Part shown: positions 1 to 10,371 of the stretch, in pieces
Layout: every line of letters begins with the position of its first letter
Position numbering within the stretch: position 1 is the first letter of the stretch
NCBI GenBank assembly: GCA_002786025.1
Contig: NHNW01000001.1
Location: forward strand, 620,001 to 684,000
Length of the DNA stretch: 64,000 nucleotides
From: Zasmidium citrigriseum
Lineage: Eukaryota > Ascomycota > Dothideomycetes > Mycosphaerellales > Mycosphaerellaceae
Direction of reading: 5' to 3'
Notes under the pieces: model-generated
The model's database searches: none
Seen by the model: only the letters and a program-made list of their open reading frames with translations
What the model was told of the DNA's origin: nothing
Translations under genes and position numbers: made by a program

Positions 1-455
1 ACTATTATTCTTTCATTTACAGGACGATTGATGAAGACCGTGGGAAAAAGTGGTGAAAGAAGGAAGGATGAAGGATCGACGCACGGACACTGAAGGAGTG
101 AGGCTTCGGACGTCACCTCTTCCTTTCCACCTGAGCGTATTCTTCTCTCTAGTGGAGTTGTTCCTGTCATTGCTGCTTCCGATTAAGATTTCGTTCTAGC
201 AGATGTGGACTCCTGTAAGTATGCTCTTCAGCTAGAACATCGTTCCGAACCTCTGAACTGAAGAGGTACTCAAGCTTCATCGCTGCAAAGGTCAGCAGTC
301 CAGTCGCGCATCGAGTAGGAAACAAGTCGAGTGTTTGATGTATTCGTTTCATTCGCATTCTTTTTGATGCATTTTGTCCTGTATACATTCTCCAAAGCGA
401 GCGATTCAATCATGCCATTTCAATCCTCCTTTGTCCATACCCAGTGCCGAGCTCT
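1..455. other. intergenic, no gene seen
   Basis: This is the left edge, downstream of the 3' end of the secreted-protein gene. Open frames here are short (80 codons or fewer) and resemble no family I know. I see no tRNA or repeat. Confidence 0.6.
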
Positions 456-1115
456 CTAGTTGTTGTTAGGGTACACGTTCTCTGGGTGGCATCCGCTCGA
501 TGGGCTGTAAAGTGGGCCAGCTATTTTTCAAAGTCAGCAAACTCCTGTCTCCTCTCAAACATAAGCCCATCAAACATTCAAACTTACTGTTCACATCATG
601 GTTCTGGTTTCCATAACGGACAACATTGTGGCCACCATCTGGCGTGAGGCGGTCCTCACAGTCGATCTGCGCCTGGCCACCACTGCGAGTGCTAGAGCCA
701 GTCCAGATATCAATGTGGTATTTGCCGTTCCTCCAGTCGGAGATACATTGAGCGCAAGTATCCTCAAAACGGAGGTACTTCTCAGTGTAGGGGTCCCAGA
801 CGATCTCGCACTTCTCGAACTCGCCGGGGGCGGTGGCCATGGTGCGGGGGTCGTCGTAGGTGCCGGAGCCGCCGGCAGTGTAGCCACGACCGCAGTCGTA
901 GGCGATCTGGGCGCTTGGTGGGTCGTTGTCGGGGTCTGTTGGGTAGGTCAGCACGAGCTGGACTTCTTTGGTGGGTTGAGTCACCCACAGCCGTAGAAAG
1001 TGTGCTGGACGTTGTTGACGGTGGTGTAGCGCTTCTCAAGAGCAGCGCCCTGGGCAATGCCAGCAGAGGCCAGGATGGCGACTGCGGCAGCCATGATGGA
1101 GGTAGAGGAAGGCAT
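456..1115 (-). CDS. small cysteine-containing secreted protein
   Basis: Three exons: 1115-989, 935-588 and 520-456, giving 179 residues. Intron 1 (53 bp, GTGGGT...CAACAG) restores a continuous FYGYPDNDPP junction. Intron 2 (67 bp, GTAAGT...AATAG) leads to a short last exon ending in PNNN-stop. The N-terminus is a classic signal peptide (hydrophobic run AAAVAILASAGIAQGAA) followed by a Leu-Glu-Lys-Arg Kex2-type site. The mature part has six cysteines, including an EDTCAQC motif, and a HIDIWTGSST stretch that I recall from conserved secreted proteins of unknown function in ascomycetes. It is presumably exported; its role is unknown and it may be effector-like. A TATA-like box lies 83 bp upstream of the ATG. 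The exon joins are inference from splice signals and frame, but they fit well. The flanking gene at 2709 is on the same strand, far upstream. Confidence 0.82.
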
Positions 1116-2708
1116 TTTGTCGAATGTAGATGCTAGATTGCTGGAGATGGTGGTTGGGACCGTTGGATGCTGTCTCTCCTCTCGTAGGACTGGCCCTCTT
1201 ATATACCTCGCCTGAGAGCTTTCTGGCATTCAGGAACCATTGCTGTCCCGTATCCGTGTCGTTGTGGGTCGTAAGGCCAGCCACGAGAGAACGGAGTGGA
1301 TGTAACCTCAAGCACCGAACTGCAGATCGATGTAGTATACAGCTCTGCCGTCGATTCCCAAAGAGCAGCTGAGAGTATGCTGCAGCACATGATGCGATAC
1401 TAGCGCGAAAGTAGCGGCTCTCTGTCCCTACATCCTTCCCGTCAGCCCAGCTCTGCAACCGTCAGGGTGAAGCGGAGGCTTGATGATCCCGAAGGACCAG
1501 GATCAATTAAGCGTGCGGTTAAGCATTCGTACTATTCGTCTTGACTCTGTGGGACCAATGAGCTTGTTACTTGGGAAGTGCAGTAGCGCTGTTCTCAAGC
1601 TTTTGTGAAAGTGTACGCCCGGAGACCGGGACCTGAAGATCTGAGGGCACGCTTGGATTCGAATCCAACAGCCTAAAGCATGTGGTCGCAACGGGATGTC
1701 CTCATATGGAGGCGTTTGCGATGAGCAAGAGAGCATACTCACGTGGATGCTTCGAGTCGACACAACGGTAACCATAGGATGTCGATACGGAGCTGGACCA
1801 TTGACCGGGAAGTGGTGTGCTCCATGCCGCTCCTTTGATTTCGTGGCTTGGCCAACCGCAGTTCCAGCATCTCGAACTGTCCGAGTTCCGTTCCAACTGC
1901 AACATCAACCGGAAGTCGCCCAGCAGCTCTCGAGAGGGCATCGCTGCTCTCAAAGGCAACGGCACCGAGGACCCTGAAGCCAACTAAGCTATCGATTGAT
2001 CAACGGAGCCAACTCATCGACAGCCTAGCTAGTTCTCTGAACTAAAGCAGCTTCGAAACAGACTGAACGAATAGGCCTCATGCAGAGTTCAGGCCAAACA
2101 AGGCAGGCGCCTACTACGGGTTTCCCGTAATCGGCTAGCGAGGCTCTTCGACGGACATGAGTGAACGCACAACTACTACTGTCGTATCCAATCAACATAC
2201 CTTCTTGGGGATATTGCCCGTTCATGCAGGAGCAGAGTGGCATCTGAGCAAACGTGGCGTTGGCAGAGCTGCATATAGTTGTATTCTCCGTGGAATGCCG
2301 TTGCTTCGGTGGACATTGAATGCAAGTTCCGTCAAGCGATGTGCCCTATTTGACCAGGGCAGTTCGTAACAAGCTTCATCCGTAGACTCCGTCGCTTTAG
2401 CTTCAAGTGATCACAGCTGGGGTGCCGTTAATGCCGAGGAGTGTTCGGTTCTGATGAGAGCGAGGTTCGTCACCACAAGCTGCTCGGCTTGCCAAAAGTG
2501 GATATTTTACCAGACTTCGACCACTGCTGTGCAAACCAATATCGTTGATGTTGTAAGAGCAAGAACGAGACACTTTGCTTGTGGTTTCCTCACTTCCTGG
2601 ATTCGTCTGCAAAGTTTATGTAGATCAGGCCTCCCACGCGGGCGTGCACTAAGATCGCCAAGGTACATGCACGATATTGATGGCCCCAGCAAAGCGTACG
2701 CGGCTGCC
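1116..2708. other. 1.6-kb intergenic region
   Basis: It lies between the promoter of the secreted-protein gene and the 3' end of the M81 peptidase gene. Open frames are short and have no recognisable domain. Base composition is ordinary, with CA and TG present, so it is not RIP-affected. A T-arm-like motif near 1655 was examined and rejected as a tRNA. Confidence 0.6.
1198..1205 (-). promoter_or_regulatory. TATA-like box of the secreted-protein gene
   Basis: TATATAAG on the minus strand, 83 bp upstream of the ATG at 1115, at a distance usual for fungal TATA promoters. No other core-promoter evidence is visible. Confidence 0.45.
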
Positions 2709-4256
2709 TCACTCATCCGGTCCTGTAAGCGGCTCATGAGAAGCTGGAATGATCCTCGCTTTCAAGTTCGGTGGTTCGTCGAAGTGCTTGTCAAAGGGCC
2801 ACATTGGACGACGGATGAGATGATGGCCGAGCCGTTCGAGGTCTTGATCCACTCCACCCGGTGTGAGAGCGAGCATCCAGTCTTTGGCCATGTCGTAAAG
2901 CTCGGGCTCAAGGTATCCAATCTTGACGACCACAATGTCCACGCCATTGCGTGCGTCCAAGTTGAGACGCGCGAAGTCCTGCTCGCGATGATACGGCTTA
3001 CGCAGTTTCGTAAGAATCACGAAAACTTTGCCGACTTGGAGGACGACTTCGGTGACTGCATGGACATCTCCATGGCTGATTGAGTGGACTCGGCCAGTCA
3101 ATTCGATTGGTCCTGAATGCAAATTGTCCACTTCTGCTCCTGCGGTGACAGTGATTGCTGCTCCAATACCGGCTTCGCAGGCAACTCGCACAGCTTCGGG
3201 TCCTGGCATACTCGCATAGATAATGCTGGGCCTCTCGTTTTCGGGCAGCTTTTCTTGACGGCCGAGAATCTGCCTCAGAGTCCAAGTAACGTCTCCACTA
3301 CCGCCAGCGGTCGGATTATCGCCAGAGTCAGAGATGTAGTACGGCTTCGCCTTCGATGCCAAAGCAGCGTCGAAACATTCATCAAAAGTGCCAGTGGGAG
3401 CGACAAACTTGAAGTCCGCATGAGCGTCCCAAAACAGTTTCGCCAGCTTTTCGGCTCCCTTGCTGACAGCAGATGCATCTGTTCCAGTGACCATGACAAT
3501 AGCACGGTTGCGAATCTCATCGCCCCATGCATATCCAACCCAGATGGCTGCATCAAGAACACCGTCCATGGCCTCTACCTTCGGCACCGCGGCGTAGATA
3601 TGTTCTGCTGGCTCATCGCGGGTGGATGTCTGCTCGCCAGGTAGGAGAATCGGCAATGGTATCCATGCTTTGACTGGCAAAGTTGGCTTTGGATCTTCAG
3701 CCTGAGCACGGGGCTGCGTCAAGAGGTTGACCAGATTGCGACACGCACGCTCTCTGGTCTCCACGACATCGACATGAGGAGCCGTCCGATAGCAGGTGAT
3801 CAAGTCGGTCTGGTGAGCAAGCTCTCGCGAGACGTTCCCATGTAGGTCCATGGAAGCCGAAACCACAACGTCAGGTCCAATGACCTTTCGAATTCTCCGA
3901 AGTAGCTCAGACTCGGCATCTTCAAGGCCATCAACGTACATGGCACCGTGGATGTCATACCAAAGGCCGTCGAGCGTCGTAGATTCCGTGAGGGCAGTCA
4001 AGCGTGAGAGGATTTCCCCAGCAAGTTCTTCGAACGCTTGACTTGTCACTCGGCCACCAGGCATTGCATGGCCAGTGAGAATGCCATGCCATTCGGCAGC
4101 CTCTGCAAGCTCAGTGCTTTTGAGGAATCGGTTCTTATCGAGGCTGAGGATTTCATTTCCGCGTTTGGCGTGGAAAGCGGGTACTTTGGTTCGCGAGGGC
4201 GTAAAGGTGGAGTTTTCGCAGCCGAGCCCGGCGATGGCAATGACTGGCTTCTTCAT
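2709..4256 (-). CDS. M81 family (MlrC-like) metallopeptidase
   Basis: Single exon of 515 residues, a usual length for the family. The N-terminal MlrC domain (about 1-300) starts with VIAIAGLGCENSTF and carries the putative metal ligands in MDLHGN (about 135-140) and TAPHVD (about 158-163). The C-terminal MlrC_C domain starts at DSGDNPTAGGSGD. The name comes from bacterial microcystinase C (MlrC), which cleaves the linearised peptide products of microcystin breakdown. Fungal members have no proven substrate, so action on a small peptide or amide is inference. It lacks a signal peptide and is probably cytosolic. The start is the only in-frame ATG that keeps the conserved N-terminus. It is divergent from the HET gene at 5086, with an 829-bp shared upstream region. 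Confidence 0.9.
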   Translation of the reverse strand: MKKPVIAIAGLGCENSTFTPSRTKVPAFHAKRGNEILSLDKNRFLKSTELAEAAEWHGILTGHAMPGGRVTSQAFEELAGEILSRLTALTESTTLDGLWYDIHGAMYVDGLEDAESELLRRIRKVIGPDVVVSASMDLHGNVSRELAHQTDLITCYRTAPHVDVVETRERACRNLVNLLTQPRAQAEDPKPTLPVKAWIPLPILLPGEQTSTRDEPAEHIYAAVPKVEAMDGVLDAAIWVGYAWGDEIRNRAIVMVTGTDASAVSKGAEKLAKLFWDAHADFKFVAPTGTFDECFDAALASKAKPYYISDSGDNPTAGGSGDVTWTLRQILGRQEKLPENERPSIIYASMPGPEAVRVACEAGIGAAITVTAGAEVDNLHSGPIELTGRVHSISHGDVHAVTEVVLQVGKVFVILTKLRKPYHREQDFARLNLDARNGVDIVVVKIGYLEPELYDMAKDWMLALTPGGVDQDLERLGHHLIRRPMWPFDKHFDEPPNLKARIIPASHEPLTGPDE

Positions 4257-5085
4257 GGTGCTGTATTTGTCTTGTGATGTTCACGAGATGCGGTGAGAAA
4301 GGTGGCAGGAGTCATCCTCCATCGCGGCCGCGGGCAAGCTTGGCCGTAGCTCGCATGTCGTCTTCCGCAGAACTCGACACATGGCATCTCCATCGAGACG
4401 ATTGCAACGATGATGAACATCAGACTTCGAGGATGATTTGGTATGCTGATAGAGTGTACTTCGCGCGCGATGTGGAAGACGCGTAGGGCACGCGCCGCAA
4501 TGTGGTCTGATCTGATCTGAGCACAGGCCAGAGACTGCCAACGTCACCTCCTCCTTCTCCTGCGCCCCTTCTTCCTTCATCGACCATGTCGCTTCTGACA
4601 TGGGAACGGCAGCCTTCTACCAAGACTTGAAGTTTCTGGATCTCGAGGATGCGATATTCGATGCCTACATCATGGGAAAGCAGGATCACCGGCTGAGCGA
4701 CACTCTCCGGCTTCAAGAGAGTCTCTCTACTCTGTCGCTTCTCCTGAGGCACTGACAACGGCCTCTGGACCCGAGCTTTGCAAGCGAAGGTTGCACAAGA
4801 GCAAATATGTCTTGTCCATCTCGGCACCAAGATCGTCTGACCGGTCAAAGTGGATACTGGAACAGTTCTGCTGCCGAATTCTCGCCTATTTGTCTTTCAG
4901 CTCGCATTAGGTCTGCTCATATCTGGAAGCTGATTCTGTAAACGAGTAGCAGCACAACACATCTCCAAACTCCCTGCTCTGACCGTTTGAAGAGCTTGAA
5001 GTACCCTCCCTTCTTGCATTCTATCGACCAGCACTGAACGCCTCGCTTGTGGAAGCCACTCAACACAGCGACATTACAGGGTCCC
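4257..5085. other. divergent intergenic region
   Basis: It separates the M81 peptidase gene (leftward) from the first HET gene (rightward) and must hold both promoters. Open frames up to about 140 codons are present on the minus strand, but none looks like a protein family. Confidence 0.6.
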
Positions 5086-6804
5086 ATGGCTGAATTATAC
5101 GAGCAGTTGTCTTTGCCAGATGCCGGGACGCACTTACGACTATTGCGCTTTCTTACCAATGATCAAAATGAAAGCCTCCTTCAATGCCAGCTCGAAGTAT
5201 GGCCCATCTCAGAGGCTCCCTCGTATGCCGCCATCTCATATGTGTGGGGCTCACCTGAGCCACACCACATCATTCAAATCAATGGCCGACCATTCGCTGT
5301 GGGCCCAAATTGCGATTACACCCTTCGACAAGCTGCTACCCAAGCCGATCTCGTTTGGGTAGACTGCATCTGCATCAACCAGGGAGATCCCGATGAGAAG
5401 GCTATTCAAGTCAGCATCATGGGCGACATCTACGAAAATGCACGGGAGGTCCTTGCCTCCGTGGGCTCCCATGAAGATGACAGTGAATACATTCTGCAGG
5501 TATTCCAGGAGCTGCACGCCTTTCATGCTTCGATCCTCGGCGAAGACGAAGAGTCTAGGAAGACTATACTCGGCCAAAAGTATGTGGAAATCATCACAGC
5601 AGGCGAGGTACATCACATGGACGACGAGTCTCTCGCGGAAGCTTACTCACGGTTTGGCCGTGCGTGGAAAGCGTTTGGCGACCGCGAATACTTCTGGAGA
5701 GTTTGGATAGTGCAAGAGATGTGGCTTGCGAAGAAGCTCACACTCCTTTGCGGCCCCGATCAAATCCCCATTGAACTCTTCACGGAACCCCTGCGTGACT
5801 TAGGCTGGGATAATTTGATCGACAAGCGACTGGCGCCACTGTACGAAGTCGTGGACGAATATAACAATGCTAGCAAAGTTTGGTGTGTAACAAACCTGCG
5901 CAGGCTGATCAAGAGATTTACGGAAGCCCGGGAAAGGACGCCGGAGCGCACAGCAATTCCCATAGACGAAATCTTCGGAGTCTTGTGGACGTGGCGGTGT
6001 GGGAATTTTCGAGACAAAATCTACGGTCTATTGAGGGTCGTGGAATGGCCTGGCAAGGTCCCACGGCCGGATTATCGAATCACCAAAACAGGGATTGTCG
6101 AACAAGTGATGGGCTGCTTGATCGAATCGCCACAGACACCGCAGAGTCTTTTTACTCTGGTGGAATACCTTCTGTCAGCGCTGGACTTCATTCCGCCGGA
6201 CCCTGACAGCCTCGACCTGATCGCTGAACGCCAGATGAGGGCGGATGATCAACCCAACCACGACGTCTCTGAGCTTGAGGACGAGGCCACTCCACTGGCA
6301 CGTCTACCGGGGCACGCATACCTCGTTGGCGTTGACGAAGAAGACGGGAGCTGGGCACAAATAGGAAACGGAACTTTGATGGACTCCGATGAACAGGTAT
6401 CAGGAAACGCCACTTCCGCAGACATCTCAGACTTTGAGATCGTCACATCGTACGGAATGCCAGCTGCATATGCCTGCCCTTCCATCCAGCCTGGCGACTA
6501 TCTGATGAACTTTGATGGCACGACGCACGGCTGTCCCGGAGCAGTGGGAAGGTACAATGTAGAAACCGACTTGGTGGAATTGATAGGCTACGTCTTCTTC
6601 CGTGCAGGCTTTGGATTGGACAGTCCGGCGTCGCTTGACGTGGAAATGACCATGCATTGGGAAGACTTGTTGATGTTCCAGCTCCTGCGTCACCATGGCG
6701 AAGACATGGAAGAGTTGGTAGTCACGGATATGCCGATTACGAGGAGCAGGTGGTCATCGTTTGGACGCTTCACTGGTGATAGATATCATCGGGCGCTCGA
6801 GTAG
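5086..6804 (+). CDS. HET-domain protein 1 (heterokaryon incompatibility type)
   Basis: Single exon, 572 residues from the ATG at 5086. That start sits in a good context (CCCATGG); codons in frame further upstream have no ATG. The HET domain (about 45-220) shows the usual three blocks: YAAISYVWG, then WVDCICINQGDPDEKAIQV, then WRVWIVQEMW. HET domains trigger programmed cell death when unlike fungal individuals fuse; recent work links them to TIR-like folds. The C-terminal half is the unnamed extension common in this family, including a YACPSIQPGDYLM motif and an ELIGYVFF block. No transmembrane segment or repeat is seen. It forms a tandem pair with the similar gene at 7152 (same order of motifs and similar length), which suggests an old duplication. 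Partner and trigger are unknown. Confidence 0.9.
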   Translation: MAELYEQLSLPDAGTHLRLLRFLTNDQNESLLQCQLEVWPISEAPSYAAISYVWGSPEPHHIIQINGRPFAVGPNCDYTLRQAATQADLVWVDCICINQGDPDEKAIQVSIMGDIYENAREVLASVGSHEDDSEYILQVFQELHAFHASILGEDEESRKTILGQKYVEIITAGEVHHMDDESLAEAYSRFGRAWKAFGDREYFWRVWIVQEMWLAKKLTLLCGPDQIPIELFTEPLRDLGWDNLIDKRLAPLYEVVDEYNNASKVWCVTNLRRLIKRFTEARERTPERTAIPIDEIFGVLWTWRCGNFRDKIYGLLRVVEWPGKVPRPDYRITKTGIVEQVMGCLIESPQTPQSLFTLVEYLLSALDFIPPDPDSLDLIAERQMRADDQPNHDVSELEDEATPLARLPGHAYLVGVDEEDGSWAQIGNGTLMDSDEQVSGNATSADISDFEIVTSYGMPAAYACPSIQPGDYLMNFDGTTHGCPGAVGRYNVETDLVELIGYVFFRAGFGLDSPASLDVEMTMHWEDLLMFQLLRHHGEDMEELVVTDMPITRSRWSSFGRFTGDRYHRALE

Positions 6805-7151
6805 CGAGGCGGTCTTTGGAACTTGGAAGTATGCGAGACCAGGCGCAAGCGAAAGCTGAAGTCTGATCACATTAACGCTGGGTATGCTCGCGGAAGAAGG
6901 TATGCATTACCTTGAACAGAGGTGCAACTGATCGACTTTTCAGCCGCAAGATAACAACGACAGACGTGAAGCTTCTCGTTCATTGCACTCGAGTGGAGTC
7001 TTCGATGTACTTCACGAGCACTTATCTGTCACCTACCGGCAACACAGCCTCGATGATCATCGATGTAACATCACAACAAGAATGCTAATGGTGTCACAGG
7101 AACACCCGCTTTGTGTAAGCTTGCTCGACGCCTACAATATCAACGTTCGCA
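6805..7151. other. spacer between tandem HET genes
   Basis: 347 bp between the two HET paralogues, without a convincing gene. A TTTTCTTGCAG sequence just before 7191 could be the acceptor of a 5' leader intron, which would favour the second Met of the next gene. Confidence 0.5.
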
Positions 7152-8969
7152 ATGCTGCAGAGACTCATCTCAGCAACTTTTCTTGCAGTAGAAGAGATGC
7201 ATAGAGCTCAATTCAACCACCAAAACGACTCGAATAGAGGATATCGAGTCTATCAGCATACGCCATTGCCAAATCCTGAGACCGATATTCGACTGCTGCG
7301 TATCGTCAGCCAAGATGCAGCAAACTCAATCTTCAGTTGTATCCTCGAAGTGTGGTCTATATCCGATGCGCCAGTATACGCAGCAATCTCTTATGTCTGG
7401 GGCTCACCAGAACCTTGCCGCTCGATTAAGATCCACGGGCGAGATTACATTGTCGGCAAGAACTGCCTCGATGCTCTTCAACAAGCATACCATCATGCCG
7501 CTGCCCAGTCCTTCTGGATAGACAGCATCTGCATCGATCAGGACGACTCGGTGGAAAAATCAGCACAAGTTGGCATTATGGGAGACATTTTTGACGGGGC
7601 AAGCCGCGTATTCGCGTGCGTAGGGCAACATAGCGATGAGAGCGACTTTCTATTCGCAGTGCTCCGCCATATGGACTCTACGATGCCTTCCACTCTGGTA
7701 GACCTACGATACACCGGTCCCAGCCGCCACTCGGCCGGCCAAGGAAGATTTGTCGAGGCGGTCACTTCTGAAGCAAGAGTCACCCCAAGAACACTGGGCT
7801 ACACAGGAGCCTGTGGGCGTTTTCGCTCCGCTCTGCTGGCTTTCGGAGAAATAACGTACTGGCGCAGGATCTGGATAATCCAGGAGCTATGGTTGGGTAG
7901 GCAAGTGACCATTCTCTGCGGGTCAGACTCGATCCCACTCGGAAGTTTTGCCCGCGCACTTCCTGATATACCTGAGCATTATACCGGACTGAGAGTACGA
8001 TTTGCGTGTGGTCGAATAGAATCATGGAAAGCGGTAAAAGATCCAACCTCGCCATCTCCGCCGAACAACATGCTCGCATTGCTTGGGCGTATTCCACAAT
8101 TCCAGAAAGGAAGCTCACGGGATAGTCAGATACCGATTCGAGATGCTGTCGACATCTTCAGCTCCTGGGAGTGCTCAAATTTTCGAGATCATCTGTATGC
8201 CTTACACAAGATCACAGAATGGCCCGGCACTCCGCCCAGACCGGACTATAGCATCTCAAAAGTGGACCTTGTGAAGCAGTTCATCCGTTGCTTTACCGGG
8301 ACAAAAAGGTTTCAATACGACTTTTTGGACATCATCCAACCTCTTGCGAGATCAATTGGACTTTTAATTGGATTACAAGAAGCCGATGACTTGATATCAC
8401 GAAGAAGCGTTCAGAAGCCGGAAGAATCGGCCCACAGTCACAAATTTGACACATGTCCGGTGCATGTCCATGCTGACATCAGCCTCATAGAGAAAGAAGA
8501 GCCATTCTGGTACCTCCAGAAATGCAAAAGAGTACTGGTAGAGGGCGGCTTCTACGCCTATGCCTGTGCAGAAACGCGCGCTGGAGATTACCTCGTACAG
8601 CTTTCGACGCCAGTGTCTCCATCCGTTATCCGCATGGTTGCAAGATGGAGAGCGTACGAGAAAGAAGACCTCTTGAAGCTTATAGGGTATGCTTTCGTGC
8701 CGCGCGATGCTTATGATGAGCTGGACGAATGCGTGGATCCACCCGAGACATATATGGAGATGAGAAACCACAAACTTCGCCAAGGAGAAATGGAGGTCGT
8801 GTTTGACGCAGAAGACCTTGTAGTGTACTCACTACTGGACGAGGCTGCACGTAAAAACAGTTCAGATGACCACCTTCTAGGGCAAATATTGGGAGTTGAT
8901 GTCACAAGACTTGAGTGGACCTCGTATGGTCGCTCGATAACAGGCCTGGAACCACACCGTCATCTATAA
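7152..8969 (+). CDS. HET-domain protein 2, tandem paralogue
   Basis: Single exon, 605 residues from the ATG at 7152. A second ATG at 7197 (590 residues) is as good, because similarity to the neighbour only begins at RVYQHTPLPNPETDIRLL. The HET-domain blocks are YAAISYVWGSPEP, FWIDSICIDQDDSVEKSAQV and WRRIWIIQELWL. The C-terminal extension has AYACAETRAGDYLVQL and a KLIGYAFVP block that match the corresponding parts of the gene at 5086, so the whole protein was duplicated and not just the HET domain. The two have diverged strongly and vary most between about residues 180 and 240. Expected role: cell death in non-self recognition, by family. No evidence of a break. Confidence 0.88.
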   Translation: MLQRLISATFLAVEEMHRAQFNHQNDSNRGYRVYQHTPLPNPETDIRLLRIVSQDAANSIFSCILEVWSISDAPVYAAISYVWGSPEPCRSIKIHGRDYIVGKNCLDALQQAYHHAAAQSFWIDSICIDQDDSVEKSAQVGIMGDIFDGASRVFACVGQHSDESDFLFAVLRHMDSTMPSTLVDLRYTGPSRHSAGQGRFVEAVTSEARVTPRTLGYTGACGRFRSALLAFGEITYWRRIWIIQELWLGRQVTILCGSDSIPLGSFARALPDIPEHYTGLRVRFACGRIESWKAVKDPTSPSPPNNMLALLGRIPQFQKGSSRDSQIPIRDAVDIFSSWECSNFRDHLYALHKITEWPGTPPRPDYSISKVDLVKQFIRCFTGTKRFQYDFLDIIQPLARSIGLLIGLQEADDLISRRSVQKPEESAHSHKFDTCPVHVHADISLIEKEEPFWYLQKCKRVLVEGGFYAYACAETRAGDYLVQLSTPVSPSVIRMVARWRAYEKEDLLKLIGYAFVPRDAYDELDECVDPPETYMEMRNHKLRQGEMEVVFDAEDLVVYSLLDEAARKNSSDDHLLGQILGVDVTRLEWTSYGRSITGLEPHRHL

Positions 8970-9281
8970 CTGCCCCGGAATCTGGACCGAATCCCCTATC
9001 TACGACGACTCATAATGTGCTTGAGATTGGTATGGCGCATGCTGTCTTAACTTGAAAAAACAATTTAAGCAAGTCATCCAGCTCAGGCGAAACTTCAATT
9101 CAGCTTTCACATGCAAGCCCGCTAGAACGCTTGGCACATGTTCGATCCGCACGTGCCCTCCATCACCACCCCAACAGCTGCTCTCAGCAAACAACAAACT
9201 ACTCCAGCACAACCAAAGCTACCCAATCTCTCAAGATACCACCACAACCAGCACGACCACACACCCGCGAGGGCCGCGACC
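8970..9281. other. intergenic, upstream of SANT-like gene
   Basis: 312 bp holding the end of the HET gene 3' region and the leader of the next gene. An upstream in-frame ATG at 9138 exists but has weak context and adds a low-complexity Thr/Gln/Pro stretch. Confidence 0.5.
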
Positions 9282-10031
9282 ATGGCACCACCGCACCAAC
9301 CCCTAACATTCACCACAAGCGACGCCCCCACAGCACCAACCAAAACCCCCGCCAACGTCAAAGGCGACTACCTCTCCGTGCACCACCCCTCCGTAATCGT
9401 CCCCCCATCCCGAAAGCGCAAAGCCGCTGCAACACCATCCAGCTCGTCGAAGAAAGCCCGTCCTTCCACCAACAAAGACAATACCTCACCCTCAGCCGGC
9501 ACTCCTGAGTCCAGCACTCCCGCTCGACCAAAACAAACCCGCCACCGCGACCCGACAAAAAAACAAGCCACAGCTCGCAACATCCCCCAATCGCTCGAAG
9601 AATGCAGCGAAGCCGACCGCGTCCTCATCACCATGCGCGACAGCGGCGAGGATTGGAAAGTCATACGGGAGAAATGGACAGAAATGACCGGGACAGCACC
9701 CGCCCACTCCACCCTCCCCAACCGGTACTTTGCCCCTCAAACACCCCCTTTTCCTCCACTAACAACCTCTAGCTACACCCGCCTAAAATCCAACTTCACC
9801 CACCTCCGCCCGGAAGACTCCCCCCTTTTACTCATAGCCAAACGCCAAGTCGAAGCCTCCTTCGAAGCGCAGAAATGGGATCTCATCTCCCAAGTGGTCA
9901 AAGAAAAGGGAGGAGAGGTGTATGCGGGGGTCGTGCTGCAGAGGCAGTATAAGAAGTTGATGGTGGGGCAAGGGGTTGCTCCGCCGGAGGGGGTGAGGGA
10001 TGGGGATTGGGAGGTTGAGGCGTTGCCTTGA
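9282..10031 (+). CDS. lysine-rich SANT/Myb-like nuclear protein
   Basis: Two exons, 9282-9724 and 9773-10031, giving 233 residues. The 48-bp intron is a multiple of three and has no stop, so the frame runs through it. It is recognised by GTACTT, a perfect CACTAAC branch site and CTCTAG, and removing it gives the family-like junction STLPNRYTRLKSNF. The start at 9282 has an ideal context (ACCATGG). The N-terminal half is disordered and basic (SRKRKAAATPSSSSKKARP, nuclear-localisation-like). The C-terminal half has EADRVLITMRDSGEDWKVI and a FEAQKWDLISQVV helix, the layout of fungal Myb/SANT-like proteins. DNA or chromatin binding is inference. It is convergent with the zinc-finger gene ending at 10372. 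Confidence 0.78.
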   Translation: MAPPHQPLTFTTSDAPTAPTKTPANVKGDYLSVHHPSVIVPPSRKRKAAATPSSSSKKARPSTNKDNTSPSAGTPESSTPARPKQTRHRDPTKKQATARNIPQSLEECSEADRVLITMRDSGEDWKVIREKWTEMTGTAPAHSTLPNRYFAPQTPPFPPLTTSSYTRLKSNFTHLRPEDSPLLLIAKRQVEASFEAQKWDLISQVVKEKGGEVYAGVVLQRQYKKLMVGQGVAPPEGVRDGDWEVEALP

Positions 10032-10371
10032 TTGGAGACTTGTAGTTTGGGTGGGATGATTTGAGAAGGGTCAGGAAGGGATGGGTTTCTTTTGGTGTTT
10101 GTGAGGTTGCAGGGTGTTTGGGCGTGACGGTAAAGGGGAAGGGAGGTAATGTTTGGATGCAGCGATGGAGTAGGATAGATCGTGCTTCTTCTTGCGTTGT
10201 AAAACACTTTGCTCTTCGACACAAAAGCAATGAGTAGTAATGGAAAAGATGTCAACTTGAACCAAGAATCTCGCAGAATCTTCTGTCGTTCACTTCGTGC
10301 TCTGCTATCTGCAGTCAAAAAACTCTCATACACTGAACACAAGCAACCAACTTACTACTCTTCCCAACTCA
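10032..10371. other. convergent 3' intergenic region
   Basis: 340 bp between two converging genes; holds both 3' ends. No gene, repeat or structured RNA recognised. Confidence 0.55.

Noticed and set aside
1651..1670. tRNA-like T-arm (GGATTCGAATCC)
   Set aside because: It is a palindrome without the required G53-C61 pair, and no D-arm or anticodon arm could be found upstream.
2454..3083. 209-codon plus-strand frame at the end of the M81 gene
   Set aside because: More than half overlaps the conserved M81 coding region on the other strand, and the rest has no resemblance to any protein.
9138..9281. Upstream ATG extending the SANT-like protein by 48 residues
   Set aside because: Weak start context and low-complexity sequence; the ATG at 9282 has the ideal ACCATGG context.
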